Assembly (NCBI GenBank): GCA_036936605.1
Contig: JAUPFV010000004.1
Coordinates: 138,331,473 to 138,395,472 of the forward strand
Source: Limnanthes douglasii subsp. nivea
Taxonomy: Eukaryota > Streptophyta > Magnoliopsida > Brassicales > Limnanthaceae
DNA: 64,000 nt
Reading direction: 5' to 3'
Translations under genes and position numbers: made by a program
Notes under the pieces: model-generated
The model's input: the letters and a program-made list of their open reading frames with translations, nothing else
Told to the model about the DNA's origin: nothing
Databases searched by the model: none
In this document: piece after piece, positions 33,501 to 45,424 of the stretch
How positions within the stretch are numbered: the first letter of the stretch is position 1
How the letters are laid out: each line of letters begins with the position of its first letter

Positions 33501-33995
33501 ATAATAGTTGGTAACAAACTTAAGTAAATAGTTAACGAGCAAAAACAACATAACAAATAATAATAATGCTTGACATAATTTATATGGATGGACAATATAA
33601 GTCGTTTGATGACCCAAGAAGTATCCATTACTGAATATATAAATAAATAAATGAACGATAATGTTAAAATAATAAGTTGAAATAATAAAACGTAATATCC
33701 AATTCAAAACATAGTTTAACCTTCAAAGAAGCAGAAAACAAAAGTTAAAGTAAAAAGATAAAATAATGATAATAAACCACATTCCACTTAACAAATATCC
33801 TTAGTGGTTCAAAAGGGCAAAAAAGTTTATCACATAAGTTATTAAATCTCACAAACCATTAAAAACAAGATAACTTACTTTATTAGGGGTAGTTTTTTTT
33901 CTAGAGACCAATAAGAATTGTTTCTTGTTGAGGAATAATTTCATTAAGAGTCTCTTTTATTTCTCCATTCACGTCATCTTTGGTAGTTGTATCCA
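33501..33995. other. No gene recognised (33.5-34.0 kb)
   Basis: AT-rich, stops in all frames. Confidence 0.4.
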
Positions 33996-34470
33996 TGCCA
34001 TCTTAAGAAATTAATCCTCGTCATCTTCAGCAGCTGAGTTGTTATCTTGGTTATTATCAGTCTAATCATCATCTTCCTCATCTTTGTATGAAAGATTGTC
34101 CTCTATTTCTTGATGCGATCATTATTTTTTAGAATTATTTTTTTCGCAAGGGACCCAAATAAATGCTACAGTTACGTTTCCATATACACATTATTAAATT
34201 TTGTGATACTTATCACATGAAATTATGGCATATTCGCAGAATGTTATCCATGTTAGGCTATTAGAATTGTCCAATTCCTTTTCAAGGTCTTTCATACTTT
34301 TGTTCAGATTATTGATCTCCAACTTCAGAATTTTCACATTATTAACACTCTTATTTAACTTTCTACTCTATGTAACCAAGCTATCATACTTCATATTCAG
34401 TTTCTTATATTATTTTTAACTTTATCAAGCTGATTTTTCAAGGTGAAAACACTATCTCCAAAAATAATTG
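33996..34470 (-). pseudogene. Coiled-coil-like coding relic
   Basis: The minus strand reads SLKNQLDKVKNNIRN, then KLNKSVNNVKILKLEINNLN and KSMKDLEKELDNSNSLTW, followed by an acidic stretch with DEEDDD and EDDED. Heptad leucines and isoleucines suggest a coiled coil. Several stops. It could be a copia gag C-terminal coil or a lost host gene; not recognised with confidence. Confidence 0.3.
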
Positions 34471-34577
34471 GTTATTTGATATAAGTGTTTAGAGATTCAA
34501 CGTAGGAAGATGACACAAACTTATTAGCAAGGAATGGTAATTTTAATAACCCGACAATCATTAAAAAGGTTATTAGT

Positions 34578-34602
34578 ATAATAATAATAATAATAATAAT
34601 GT
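34578..34602. repeat. (AAT)n microsatellite
   Basis: About eight ATA/AAT units. Confidence 0.85.
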
Positions 34603-34689
34603 ATCTACGTTTATCTAAATAAGAAAAAATTACTTTGAAGTAGATTTCTACTTGGCATTGCAAGATATCCAGAAAAGAGGCTAAGGAGT

Positions 34690-35160
34690 CAATGTGTACA
34701 GTAGAGCATATAACGAGTTGGTTGAATAAATATTGTGGATCTAATATCGAAGGTGATCCTAAAACAAATCTTCATGATGAAAATGTAGTACCAAAAGTGA
34801 TTGGGGAGTCATTTTGGATAATTGGTATGGTATGAGAAATGCTTGTAGACTTGACATTTTTTATTTTTGGAAGATTATTTGAAAATAAAAAATAGAAATA
34901 GGGACATGTTTGTTTATGATTGGGGACGCAACTTGTTGTTTGAGAGATAACTTAAGAATGATTTTCTTTTTCCCTTTGTTAGATTGCTTCACTTTGTTTG
35001 ACGGACTAACATCGTCATTTTTGTATTTTATTTGTTATGAGTTGAGAGAGTTAATCCAACAAGATCTCCACCAACCATATTTGAAAAAATATTTGCTAAT
35101 ATTATCTTCGGTGTCTTCAACTCTAACTTTTCAAATATTAATATTTTCTTGAGCAGACAT
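34690..35160. other. No gene recognised (34.7-35.2 kb)
   Basis: Open stretches occur on both strands (for example 34910-35152 plus) but none resembles a known domain. Confidence 0.4.
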
Positions 35161-36551
35161 TTCAAAACCTTTTAATAACTAAATTCCAGATAAAAAACAA
35201 TATTTTTAATGAACAAAAGGTGATGCGAGAGAAATCTAATAAGAGAGCATTCCTTATTTTCATGAGCTGTTTAGTATTGTAGCCATTGAAAGAATTTGTT
35301 AAGGACTTCTCCTTATCATCAACACATCTCATATATTGTTCTTCCCCTTTTTCATTTATATGGGGATTATTCATGTTTTTTGCACAAACTAAGGCACCAT
35401 TCTCTATTTTCACCTCATAATTGCAGGTTAATTCAATATCCTTATATACACTTTTATTGGTGGTTATAATGATTGTTGTATCTATTATTAATGAAACATA
35501 CGTTGGTCTTTTGTTCTTTAGCCACTTGACATACATAAAACATGTGATCTTCAACAAATCCTGCTTGGTGTTTTTCCATCAAAATATAGTATTTTTGGAG
35601 ATAGTCGTACCTCTTTCACTTATAATATTTTGATTTATCTCGAAACCAACACTCTTTCTCACCATGATCTCTTTTCCGAAAAGTTTCACGCCTCAGTTTT
35701 GTAAATAACTCGTTTATTTTCCTGCTAAAATTGACTATTTCTCTTCCATGACCTCGTGCATCGTGATATTTTCCTCTTGTTGTTCCCCAACCAAGAAAAT
35801 ATTCGTGAGTTGAGTTGTTCTCGTGATTTTTTGAGACATTGTTGAGCTTAGATAAAAAAATCAGCCTCAATTGATTTTCTAAGCGCAAATTAAATATTTC
35901 CTCAAATGCTGTAAGAGAACCTACAAATTATTCGACACTTAAAATTTTAAGATCATTAGTTTGCACGATGACATAAACAATATAATAATACCTTTCGAGA
36001 AAGTTGATGAGAATTTTCTACACAATTATTTGATTGATAATAATTTCTTCATACGTCTTTATTTGATTTATCACATCAGTGACTCGGGTGAAATAGTTTT
36101 TTCAAGATCTTTGAATCCTTCATTCTTAGCTTCTCAAACTCCCTTCATAGCGATTAAAGCTTTATGGTTTTCACTTTGAAACATCATTTATGTTCATTTT
36201 CAAGAATATCTCACCCCTCTTTAGATCTTGTAGCATTGGTAATTCTTGAGAATATAATCTTCATTACTCCTTCTTAAATAAATAGATTCGTTTGTTTTTT
36301 TTAATTTTCTCTTTCAATTTAGTGGAATAACGAGTTGATAAGCTTAACTTATTTCCGGTTCTTCAAAAATATTCTCGACATAGTCCAAGAGATCTCGTGA
36401 AATGAAAAATGTTGTCATTCTCACACATCATAAATAGTAATTTTCTCAATGGAATTGCGATACAGAACTTTGATTTACTCTTTGCACGAGGATGCCATTG
36501 TTGGGCTCTAAAACCACTGTGCCTATATAAAGTTAATTTACTCTGATACAA
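35161..36551 (-). pseudogene. Copia gag and protease relic (element X)
   Basis: From the LTR at 36554 leftward: a short N-terminal reading after a PBS, a basic RGKYHDARGHGRE region before a worn zinc-knuckle (KECWFRDKSKYYKC), and a protease with SLIIDTTIIITTNKSVYKDI (normally WLIDSGCTNHMT...FKDL) followed by EVKIENGALVCAK. This order (gag, knuckle, PR) is that of copia elements. The catalytic DSG is lost. The element is truncated at about 35160. Confidence 0.6.
36540..36551 (-). promoter_or_regulatory. PBS of copia X (one change)
   Basis: Plus strand ACTCTGATACAA, i.e. minus TTGTATCAGAGT, a one-base variant of the tRNA-iMet primer site, two bases from the LTR end. Confidence 0.65.
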
Positions 36552-36553
36552 GT

Positions 36554-36933
36554 TGTTGGTATCTTACGCAAAATATCATGTAATAAGATTAATGAAAGAC
36601 AAATAATAACAATATGTTGTTGGGAAACACAATAAACTAGCAGTAAGATCAAATAAAAAATAGAGCAACAGTAAGATCAAACACACGAATTGTTAATGGA
36701 GTCCAACAAACTATGCCTATGTCTCAGGACCTGCTGCAGATCGATTTTATTAGAAAGGATTGTATGCCTATTTTTTTGATACATTCACAAAATGTAACTT
36801 TTTTGGTTTTTCAAGAGAGTTTTAACACAAAGATGAAGAATAAAACGATACAGTATTTAATGAGTAATGTATGACTCACTATATTACTATCTTTTCAAAT
36901 TTAATTTTTTAGCTCTTTTTAACAAGTCTAACA
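36554..36933 (-). repeat. LTR between copia X and copia Y
   Basis: 380 bp, TGTTGGTATC...AAGTCTAACA on the plus strand. On its left is a PBS (so it is X's 5' LTR); on its right is a PPT (so it also serves as Y's 3' LTR). It has no resemblance to the LTR at Y's other end (40925). Confidence 0.72.
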
Positions 36934-36948
36934 ATCTCCCACTTGAAG
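36934..36948 (-). promoter_or_regulatory. Polypurine tract of copia Y
   Basis: Minus strand CTTCAAGTGGGAGAT directly before TGTTAGAC of the LTR, the typical copia PPT-LTR junction. Confidence 0.8.
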
Positions 36949-36984
36949 ATTGGTTTCAACCTCTCTTCACACCTTGATCTGTGA

Positions 36985-37620
36985 AGCAGATCTTTCTGGT
37001 CTTGTTACTCTTGCAGACCAACTGAAGCTGAATACAACTTAAGTTTTCAATGACTATTGTATTTGTTAACAAATCAACTGGATTGTTGCTTCTTTAGATC
37101 TTTTCAGGTATTAGCACCGCATCTTCGAATAAAGAACTGATGAAATGATAGCGAAGACTGATATGCTTGGTTCTCGAGTGAAATATTGAATTCTTCGCCA
37201 AATGAATTGCACTCTAACTATCACCATGTCGAACGTTCTTCTTCTGTTTGAATCCCAACTCGGTTAACAAACCTTGAAGCCATATCATCTCTTTATTGGC
37301 TTCGGTCACTGCTACATACTCAGCTTGTATAGTCGATAAAGTGACAATTTTATGTAACTTTGATATCCAATTAACAGCTGTAGTTCAAACATTAAATATG
37401 TAAATGATGATGCTTTTTTGGTGACCAACTTCACCTCCAAAATCTGCATCTACGTAGCCTTGTACCTTTAACTCACCCGTACCAAAGTACAACACATTGT
37501 TGTGGTGCATAGTACTTTCTAGCTTCCCAACAAATTTTTTCTGGATTTGAAATAAACCTGCTTACAACTTTTACTGCATGACCAATGTGTGTCTCGTATA
37601 TACCATTGAGGTGTAAGGAA
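36985..37620 (-). pseudogene. RNase H of copia Y
   Basis: Reads TAVNWISKLHKIVTLSTIQA, EYVAVTEANKEMIWLQGLLT, ELGFKQKKNVRHGDS, a stop, then SAIHLAKNSIFHSRTKHISL and RYHF. The LSTTEAEY and SQSAIHLAKN...RTKHI blocks are the copia RNase H hallmarks. The end matches the element's C-terminus before the PPT. Confidence 0.85.
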
Positions 37621-38600
37621 ACTTAGCCATAAAGTATTTCTTGATCTTCGTTTGAGGGGATTGATTCTTTAAATAAACGAAAGTGACCAGCCAATGGTAT
37701 ATTAACTGGCTTTGCATCACCCATGTTAAATCTCTGTAAAACACGATCGATGTACTCTGACCAAGATAATAGTAAAACTTTTCTATGTTTTATCTCTTCT
37801 GATTTGCATTTCAAGGATCTTCTTCGTTGGATTCAAGTCCTTCATATCAAATTATTTTGATAATTGATGCTTCAATCTTCTAATATCATCCATATCTGAA
37901 CCTGCTACTAACATATCATCAACATAGAGTAGCCAAATGATATAGTTGGACTTACATCTTTCAAAATAACAACAGTGGTCTGTATTAAACTTCTAGAAAA
38001 TATCTTTGTACATAAAACCATCAAATTTCTTGTACCACTATCTTGGAGATTTTTTTAGATAATACAAATTTTTCTTGAGTGTACATACCATGATTTCTTT
38101 CCCTTCTTTTAAGAAACCTCATGGTTGATACATGTATATCTCCTTATCCATGTCCTCGTGAAGAAATACGATATTCACGTCTAACTGTTCAAGATAAAGG
38201 TCTTCAATGGAAACAATACTCAACAATAATCTAATAGTATTGAGCTTCACAATTGGAGCAAAACTATCGGTGTAATCTCTTTTTGCTGGAACCCTTTGAC
38301 AACTAGTTGGGCTTTGTATCTCTTAAAACCATTATTCTCATCTTTCACCATGTACACCCATTTGTTATGAAGTGCCTTCTTACCCATGGATAACTCAGCT
38401 AATTCCCATGTCTCATTTGAGATTAAAAACTTCATCTCATTTTTCATGGCAAGCTTCAACTTGCTAGCATCACTGGTCTGACCAGATTCATCATAGGATT
38501 CAAGCTCCCCTTCATTGGTCAATAATAAATAGTTTAAGCATCTCTTGTTGGGAACATCAGGTCGGGAAGATCTTCTCAAAACAAGAACTGCCTCGGTCAG
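37621..38600 (-). pseudogene. Reverse transcriptase of copia Y
   Basis: From 38579: WVYMVKDENNGFKRYKAQLV, VKGFQQKE, then in other frames FAPIVKLNTIRLLLSIV, LYLEQLDVNIVFLHEDMDKE, IYMYQP, the active site LLYVDDMLVAGSDMDD (about 37890), FDMKDLNPTKKILEMQIRR and YIDRVLQRFNMGDAKPVNIP. The usual KTAFLHG is worn to NIVFLHE, but the YVDD is intact. At least three frameshifts. Confidence 0.87.
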
Positions 38601-39680
38601 CTGTAGGGTGTCAGACTACTGCCAATCGGTCTGTCCAACAGACTCTCCTTGTTGAGGGGTTAATCTGATCGGTATTATTTATTGACTATCCGTGACCCCC
38701 TCGATATCTGTAAATACTGATCCGTACAACTTTGAGTCATTTTCTTTGGTTTTATGTATGTTATTGTTCATCACTTTGTAATTAAAGATCACGTCTCTGC
38801 TTCGTATCATCTTCTTGTTTTGCTCATCTCAAACACGATAACCAAACTCATCTTCTCTATAGCTGATCATAAAACATTTCTTCGATTTGGGATCAAACTT
38901 GTTCCTAACTCGATCACTTATATGAGCATATATTGTACATCCAGAAACTCTTAAATGTGATAATGTTTTATATTTTCCACTCCATACCTCATCGGGTATT
39001 CTATGTTCTAAGGGAATCGATGGGCCTCAGTTAACCAGGTAAGATAATGTGTTGATCACTTCTGCCAAGATCCGCTTTGGTAAACTAGACTATATACAAA
39101 TTCTTTTGTCTAAATCTGTCAATATTGTGTTCATATATATATGGAAATACCATTGTGCTGAGTTGTACCTGGCACGGTTCTCTCTATCCAGATCTCGTGC
39201 TCATAGAAAAACTTCTTGAATCTGGTGTCCTCATATTCACTACCATTATGTGTTTTGAGCTTTTTAATCTTCAAACTTGTCTCATTCTCAACTATAGATT
39301 TCCATCTGCTAAATACATCAAACATTTCAGATTTGTGCTTTAGAAAATAAGCCCATACCTTTAAAAATGATCATTGATAAAATTCACAAAGTAGTGTTTT
39401 CCTCCTATAGATGAAATAGTTGTTGGCCCCCAAATGTTAGAGTGAACAAACTCCAGCCTTTCTTTCTTTGAGGTTCTGCCACTTGTTTGAAAACTAACCC
39501 TTTTCTATTTTCCAAGTATGCAATCTTTGCACATGTCTATATCGATTGACTTAAGACCTAGAAGCTTCCCCTTCGAGTATATAATTTTCATACCCTTTTC
39601 ACTCATGTAGCGAAGCCTTTAGTGCCACACATTTAGACTTTCATTTCTTGTTACAATTGAAAAGCTCGTCTATGTTGTCT
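38601..39680 (-). pseudogene. Integrase of copia Y
   Basis: Upstream part: RLRYMSEKGMKIIYSKGKLL (GAG pre-integrase His region), CKDCILGK. Core: LEFVHSNIWGPTTISSIGGK with the first catalytic Asp changed (HSD to HSN), FVNFINDHF, KIKKLKTHNGSEYEDTRFKK with RSDNG worn to KTHNG, and GTTQHNG. At least two catalytic acids are lost, so it is inactive. Confidence 0.82.
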
Positions 39681-40080
39681 TTTAAAGAATATCACTCTTC
39701 TTTCTGTGAGCAACCGTCATTGCTCCTTTTAAATTTTTCCAATTATCACCACAGAAGATCGTACTGTAGCCTTCGCTAGCCAACTGCCCTACTGAGATTA
39801 AGTTCTTTCTTAGATCGATAATATGCCTGACATCTTTCAGTTCCCAAACAGACTCATTCAACTTAAACTTTACAATACCTTTACCAATAATATCATAAGG
39901 TTGATCATAAAAAAGATATACATTTCTAAGGTTACCAGGGACATACCTCTCGAAGAAATTTTTCTTCGAAGTAGCGTGAAACGATGCTCCAGAGTCTAAC
40001 ACGCAAGATTCTTTCCTACTTTCTAAGGAGCATATTAACGCATCGTCTCATTCAGAAATGACATTTGCCTCTGTCTTCTT
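39681..40080 (-). pseudogene. Protease of copia Y
   Basis: Open for 106 residues: LDSGASFHATSKKNFFERYV, then GKGIVKFKLNESVWELKDVR and LRKNLISVGQLASEGYSTIF. The LDSGAS active site is intact. Part of the gag-pol polyprotein. Confidence 0.87.
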
Positions 40081-40880
40081 CTCCTAATGCTTTAGTTCTC
40101 TCTTGAACTGAAATTTATAGTGCCCGATCTTCCTACAATTCCAACACTCGATGTTTCTCAACCCACGAGAATTTTTAGGATTCCTAGACTTAGACCTCCA
40201 GTCTGTTGATCTACCTTGGTAGTTGGATTTACCGTGTCCATATCATGTGGTTGAATTTCTTCCTCTCAGATCTGTATGTAAGACTGAGGAGATTAATGAC
40301 TCACCCGATTCTCTCATTTGAATCTCTTCACTGAGAACTAGGTCGCGAACATCATCAAATTTCAACTTACTGCTTCCTAACGAGCTACTCACCGCCGTGA
40401 CAGTAAAATTCCAAATATTTGGTAGTGAAGACAAAAGTATCAAGGCTCGTACTTCTTCTTTAAAATAAATTTCAACTGAACTCAATTGGGTTGCGATTTT
40501 ATTGAGTTCATTGAGGTGTTGAGCTATGGACGTGCCTTCCTTTATTCGCAAATTGAATAAACACCTCATCAAGAGAACTTTGTTAGACGTCGATAGCTTC
40601 TCATACATAATGGAGAGAGCCTTCATAAGACTCGTTGTGGTTGTTTCTTTTATATTGCTGAAAAAAATATTGAGGGATAGCAGACTCAAAAAGCTTGTCT
40701 GTCAAGAAGGGTCCATTCTCCATCTTTCATACTCATTGACTTCTTTTCTTAGAAGGGTTGATAAACTTGTTTTGGTGCAGATAATCTTCAATCTGCATCT
40801 TCCAAAATCCAAAATCTACACCATCGAAGTTTTCAAGTCTCACATTTCCTTCGCCTGTAGCCATTGCTCCCACTCAAACC
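40081..40880 (-). pseudogene. gag: Gag of copia Y
   Basis: UBN2-type Gag: MKALSIMYEKLSTSNKVLLM, RCLFNLRIKEGTSIAQHLNE, VRALILLSSLPNIWNF and KLKFDDVRDLVLSEEIQMRE (40243-40689). N-terminal pieces continue in other frames to about 40880. The zinc knuckle near 40130 reads ECWNCRKIGHYKFQF: the last Cys of CX2CX4HX4C has become Phe. Gag would package the RNA; this copy cannot. Confidence 0.87.
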
Positions 40881-40910
40881 TGACCTCCTTTGGATCGCTA
40901 CCAAACTGCA

Positions 40911-40922
40911 GGTCTGATACCA
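40911..40922 (-). promoter_or_regulatory. PBS of copia Y
   Basis: Minus strand TGGTATCAGACC, tRNA-iMet-type, one or two bases from the LTR end. Confidence 0.85.
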
Positions 40923-40924
40923 GT

Positions 40925-41155
40925 TGTTGGGAGATATGGTACCGCATATTCCGTCTCCGCATATAAGTAAGAACAACCAATCTCCACACTAGTATGATAT
41001 TGTCCGTTTTGGACCCGAAAGACCGCACGACTTTGCTTTTAATCCACTTCCAAAAAAACTCGTACTAGTTGGGATATGTTTTTACTTATATATCACTGAT
41101 CATTCCCATACTTAACTTTGATGTGAGATGTAAAACTTTAATCGCCACCTGAATA
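40925..41155 (-). repeat. 5' LTR of copia Y (TRIM-like LTR)
   Basis: About 230 bp, starting TGTTGGGAGATATGG on the plus strand. Shares ATATAAGTAAGAACAA, CACTAGTATGATATTGTCCG and CACTTCCAAAA with the TRIM LTR at 20435-20671. The right end is worn. Confidence 0.78.
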
Positions 41156-42000
41156 ATTTTTTCAGAATGTAATATCAATGGACCACAAAAATAGTTCATT
41201 TTCCTATGAATACTGCAACCACTAAAAGAATAAATGTTTTCAAATTCGTAAAAAAAAAACATGCATGATCTAATAAAGAAATATAATATCTATCTACATA
41301 GAAAGCCCACTCTAATTAATAAGCAGACGTTTTAGTTTTTTTATGGAAAAATTCAATTGTTTGAGAAGATTAAAGGTTCTAGAAACCAATTTTTTCGTGA
41401 CCAAGTTTTCTTCTTATTTTGTTGGGCTGTGAGTATCTCAAGTAAAACACAATCCTTTCTAACTAGGCCTTGCGTCATTTGTCAATAAAACTATATTTAA
41501 TTGATTTGATCTGATTTAGTAAATTGGTTTTAAAACCTATATTTCTGAGGTTCGGAGTGTTTAAAAGCAAATGTTACACATGTCTTCATGTTTTCTTTTT
41601 AACCAACAAATTGTAATTCATTATTTATGAAATAGGTAATTCTGCTTCACGTTACTAAATGTGTGATCTTGTCCTTTAAGGATGTTACTATTTTGTACAC
41701 TGAATATCAAAAACGGGTTTGGTATTATTAGAGCTCAATATTTGTGATCTATTGGCAAAATAATCTCTTAGTCCAAACAGAAGGTTTTTTTAGACACACC
41801 GTTACATTGAATGAGTAGTCTTAAATGGGGTTGGTTTCGGTTCATTTCGATTTGTTTATCTTATCCGTTTTTTTCCAAATCATGAATCACATCACCAATT
41901 TTTTCTTCTTAAAATTGACGAAGACGTTTCACATGCAATATATACTTCCATCCCGGCACTTCTTACTTACAACTGCCGGTATAGGCGGTCAAGCCAATCT
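41156..42000. other. No gene recognised (41.2-42.0 kb)
   Basis: AT-rich, non-coding. The last 60 bases hold a locally GC-richer stretch just before the LINE. Confidence 0.4.
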
Positions 42001-42012
42001 TTACCGCCATGG

Positions 42013-45000
42013 TTGCGCGCCATTACAAGGTTCAGGAGTTTTGAACTTAATGAACCGGTTCTTCATTTGAGTTTCTATTCGACAACAGTTACAGTAAAAA
42101 ATGCTTTGAATAATACGTTGATGTATGATAAATGGCTTACTGATCAATGTGATATTGCTTCTTCTGTTGTGTCTCACTTTAAGATGATCCTTTCCAGTGA
42201 TCGTGTCAATTGCAATGATGTTAGTTCTCGAGATTCTATACTTAACAATATTCCAAAGCTTGTTTTGGACAGGGATAATGAAGAGATTATTAAAGCTACA
42301 TCTACGGATGAAGTTAGATCTATCATTGATGATATGAAGAATGACAGTGCCCCTGACACTGACGGTTTTAACACTTTCTTTCTTAAGCACTGTTGAAATA
42401 TTATTTGCTATGATTTATGTAAGGCTTTGAATGCTTACCTTGCTGGTAGTGCTATCCCTAAAGGTGTGTTTGCCACTGGGATTGTGCTTGTTCCAAAAGT
42501 GGCCAACCCTATTACCTGGAACAATTACAGGCCTTTAAGTATGTGCACTATAATGAATAGATTGTTCTCTGCCCTCATTAATAGGAGAATATCTTCTATT
42601 CTGCCTAGAATTGTCTCTAGAGGGCAGAGTGTTTTTGTCAAGGAGAGACTTATACATGATAAAATTTTAATTGCCAAGAAAATGCTTCATAACATTAGTA
42701 GAAATCTTTCTAAAGGCAATATTATTTTGCAGTTAGATATGACTAAGGCATTCGATAGAATGTCTCACTCCTTTGTAATTAAAACTTTGAAATGTTTTGG
42801 GTTTTCTGATGATATTGCCTCTCTAGTTTACAATCTTATCTCAAATGTTATGGTTTCAGTGTTAATTAATGGTTCGTGTTCTGGTTATTTCCCTCAAAAG
42901 ACTGGTTTAAGACAAGGAGATCCATTATCTCCTTGCCTTTTTATCCTGGCTGAGGAATCCCTATTGAGAGGCTTGAATAACCTCTATGTGATTAATAATG
43001 ATATGCAGTTCTATCTTAAATCTGGATACATCTTACCTTGCTTAGCCTTTGCAGATGATATAATCATCTTCTCCAACAGTGCCTCCTCTTCAATCAAAAA
43101 GCTGAGTCACCTGCTTGACAATTATCAACATAAATCTGGTCAATTAATTAACAGAGACAAGACTAAGATTTTTACCTCTTCTAGAAGTTCAAATGTCCAT
43201 GCTGCTAGAATTAACTCCACTTTGGGTTTTCAGACTGAGCATGCTCCATTCAGTTACCTGGGTGTCACAATTGCAGCAAACAATAAAGGGAAGCACTATA
43301 CTCCTCTTTTAGCTAAAATCTATAATAAGATCAATGAGTGGGATCTGAAGAATCTGTCTTATAGTGGCAGACTGTCACTCATAAGACATGTTCTTCATCC
43401 CATAATCTATTTTTGGATGCAAAATAGCTTAATCCCTAAAAATATTCTGAACAAATTGGAGCTTTGTTTTAATAAGTTTCTGTGGAGACCTAAGTTTAAT
43501 GAGAATACTATTCATTGGGCTGGTTGGACTAACCTGTGTAAACCCTTTGATGAAGGTGGATTGAATATCAAGTTGCTGTCTGATATTCAACTCACCTTCT
43601 CCTATAAATTGTGGTTCTTATTTAGGAAGGGAAAGTCCCTTTGGTCTGACCTTATTTCTAGTTCTTACTGCAAGAATAGGCATCCTCTTTCAGCTAAGTG
43701 CAGTGTTAATGACTCTATTGTGTGGAAGAGACTCTATTCTGTTAAAGATAATGCTGATCAGTATGTTCACTGGAAGGTAGGGTGTGGGGACATTGATTTT
43801 TGGAGAGATTCATGGCATAATATGAGTCCCATTATTACTGAGCAAAATTCTTGGTATCTTCCAGCTAAAATAAATACTTTTTGGAAAAATGGTAGTTGGG
43901 ATTCCACTCTTGTTTCTTTCCTTTCCCATGAAAGATATCAACACATAAGCTGTGTAAATATCAATCATGATCAGGAGGATTCTATAGAATGGAACCTATC
44001 AAAAGATAAAAAGTTTAACACAAAAATGACTTGGGAAAGCATTAGACTGAAAAATAACAAATCTTTCTTTTTCAAAAAATTTTGGCATAACTTTATTCCT
44101 TCAAAATTTTCTTTTCTCAGCTGGAAGATACTAAACACTTTTGTTCCTATTGACAGTGTTCTCACCAAAAAGCATTTCTATTTAGTTTCTAAGTGCCAGT
44201 TTTGCTGCAATTGTGAAGATGCTACTCATCTATTCATCAATTGCAGTTACGCCTGGCCCTTATGGAATTACTATGGACTCATGTTCAAAATTCCAGTGAA
44301 GCGTTTTACGAGTCTTCGTCACATGTTCTTTATTTGGTTTAAGTTTACTTGCAGTAACTTTCATGTTACCCACATTATCCCTCAATTGATTGTTTGGACA
44401 ATCTGGTTTAACAGAAACCACTGCAAGTTTGATAAGCCTGTGGACAATTTCTGTAATGCTATTAGTAGGATTAATTGTTTCATTATAGCTATTGACTCTA
44501 ATCTTAAACCTAAACATTGGGTTCGAGCTACTGATGCAGGAGCTATGATCGGTGCTATGTCTATTAGTAAGAGGAAAGTTGCTTACTTGAAGTGGAAAGT
44601 TCCTGGTGCTGGCAGAATCAAAATTAACTCCGACGGTGCTTGCTGCTACACTGGTGAGGCCTCTGGTGGATTAATTGCGCGTGATGATCAAGGGAACTGC
44701 ATTGAGGGTGCATGCTTCTTGTTTGGAAAGATAACTCCTCTTCAAGCTGAAAGAAGAGCTCTGAAGGAGGCCCTCATTCTCTGTCATAGGAGAGGTTGGA
44801 GAAATGTCGACCTTGAATCAGACTGTTTGACTCTTGTAAACAGCCGGAATAGCCCTGATGATAGCATTAGAGACTTGCTTCTCCCTTCGATTCGAGTTAG
44901 CCACATTTCCAGATCGGAAAATGTGGCGGCTGGCTGGATTTCAAAGTGGGTTCTTGCTGAAAGGAAGAACCACTCCTTCACGATTCATGAAATTCCCAAC

Positions 45001-45060
45001 CCTCTCCTTGCTATCATCGTGCTTCAGAGTTTAGGGGTTGGGTATATCGATCCTGGATAG
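42013..45060 (+). pseudogene. LINE ORF2: RT, zinc-binding region, RNase H
   Basis: One frame runs for about 1,015 codons, broken by a single TGA (42394-42396) where related ORF2s have Trp; 877 codons stay open after it. In order from that point: RT with QLDMTKAFDRMSH (about residue 102), GLRQGDPLSPCLFILAEE (about 163) and FADDIIIFSN (208-211 active site); YLGVTIAAN thumb; a zf-RVT region with KFSFLSWKIL and CQFCCNCEDATHLFINC. A C-terminal RNase H has KINSDGACC (Asp about 736), QAERRALKEAL (Glu) and LESDCLTLV (Asp). All catalytic acids are visible. It lacks the N-terminal endonuclease. The best preserved coding region of the window. Confidence 0.93.
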
Positions 45061-45376
45061 GATATTTGTTTCTGATGCATGTGTTGTTTGAAGCTTTTTA
45101 GTTCGCTGGCTTGTAGTAGTGATGCAAAAGTATTTCTATGGTGGTTCTGTTATCAGATCGGGTGTTTGGGTGGTCTGAGTATTAGGGTTTGTGAGAGAGG
45201 GAGAAGTTTTGGGAGAGTGATTGAATTAGGGTTTCTAATCTAGGGTTGCGACTTCGATTTAGGGATGATCTTTTGGCTTTGTATTTGAGCCCTTAACTTT
45301 GTGATGGCTTCTATTTTAGCCATCTTTCTTTGTAAAGTTCAATTTAGTAATATAGTGATATTTTACCAAAAAAAAA
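45061..45376 (+). other. 3' UTR and poly-A of the LINE
   Basis: From the stop codon to an A-run of nine after TTTTACC. Such short UTR and A-tail ends are usual in plant L1 elements. Confidence 0.75.
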
Positions 45377-45381
45377 TATAT

Positions 45382-45420
45382 GTTGATGTATCATCTTCTT
45401 TGGTTGATGTATCATCTTTT
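45382..45420. repeat. 21-bp tandem repeat after the LINE tail
   Basis: TTGATGTATCATCTTCTTTGG is followed directly by TTGATGTATCATCTTTTGA. Confidence 0.8.
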
Positions 45421-45424
45421 GATT

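Larger units (their letters stand above)
36934..41155 (-). mobile_element. Tork-type (Tnt1-like) copia element Y
   Basis: 4.2 kb in the order LTR, PBS, gag, PR, IN, RT, RNase H, PPT on the minus strand. Domain sequences match the Tork/Tnt1-94 branch: UBN2-type gag, LDSGASFHAT protease, YVDDMLVAGSDM RT. All domains are readable over nearly full length, with scattered stops and frameshifts, so it is a dead but not very old copy. Its two ends carry different LTRs. Confidence 0.88.
42001..45376 (+). mobile_element. 5'-truncated plant L1-type LINE
   Basis: A 3.4-kb non-LTR element: C-terminal two-thirds of ORF2, a roughly 310-bp 3' UTR and a short A-run (45368-45376). The endonuclease domain and ORF1 are absent, as expected when target-primed reverse transcription stops early. 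The 5' boundary is approximate (41.95-42.08 kb). The target site duplication was not found. Confidence 0.88.

Noticed and set aside
34910..35152. 80-residue plus-strand open frame
   Set aside because: No domain, no start context, inside AT-rich relic sequence.
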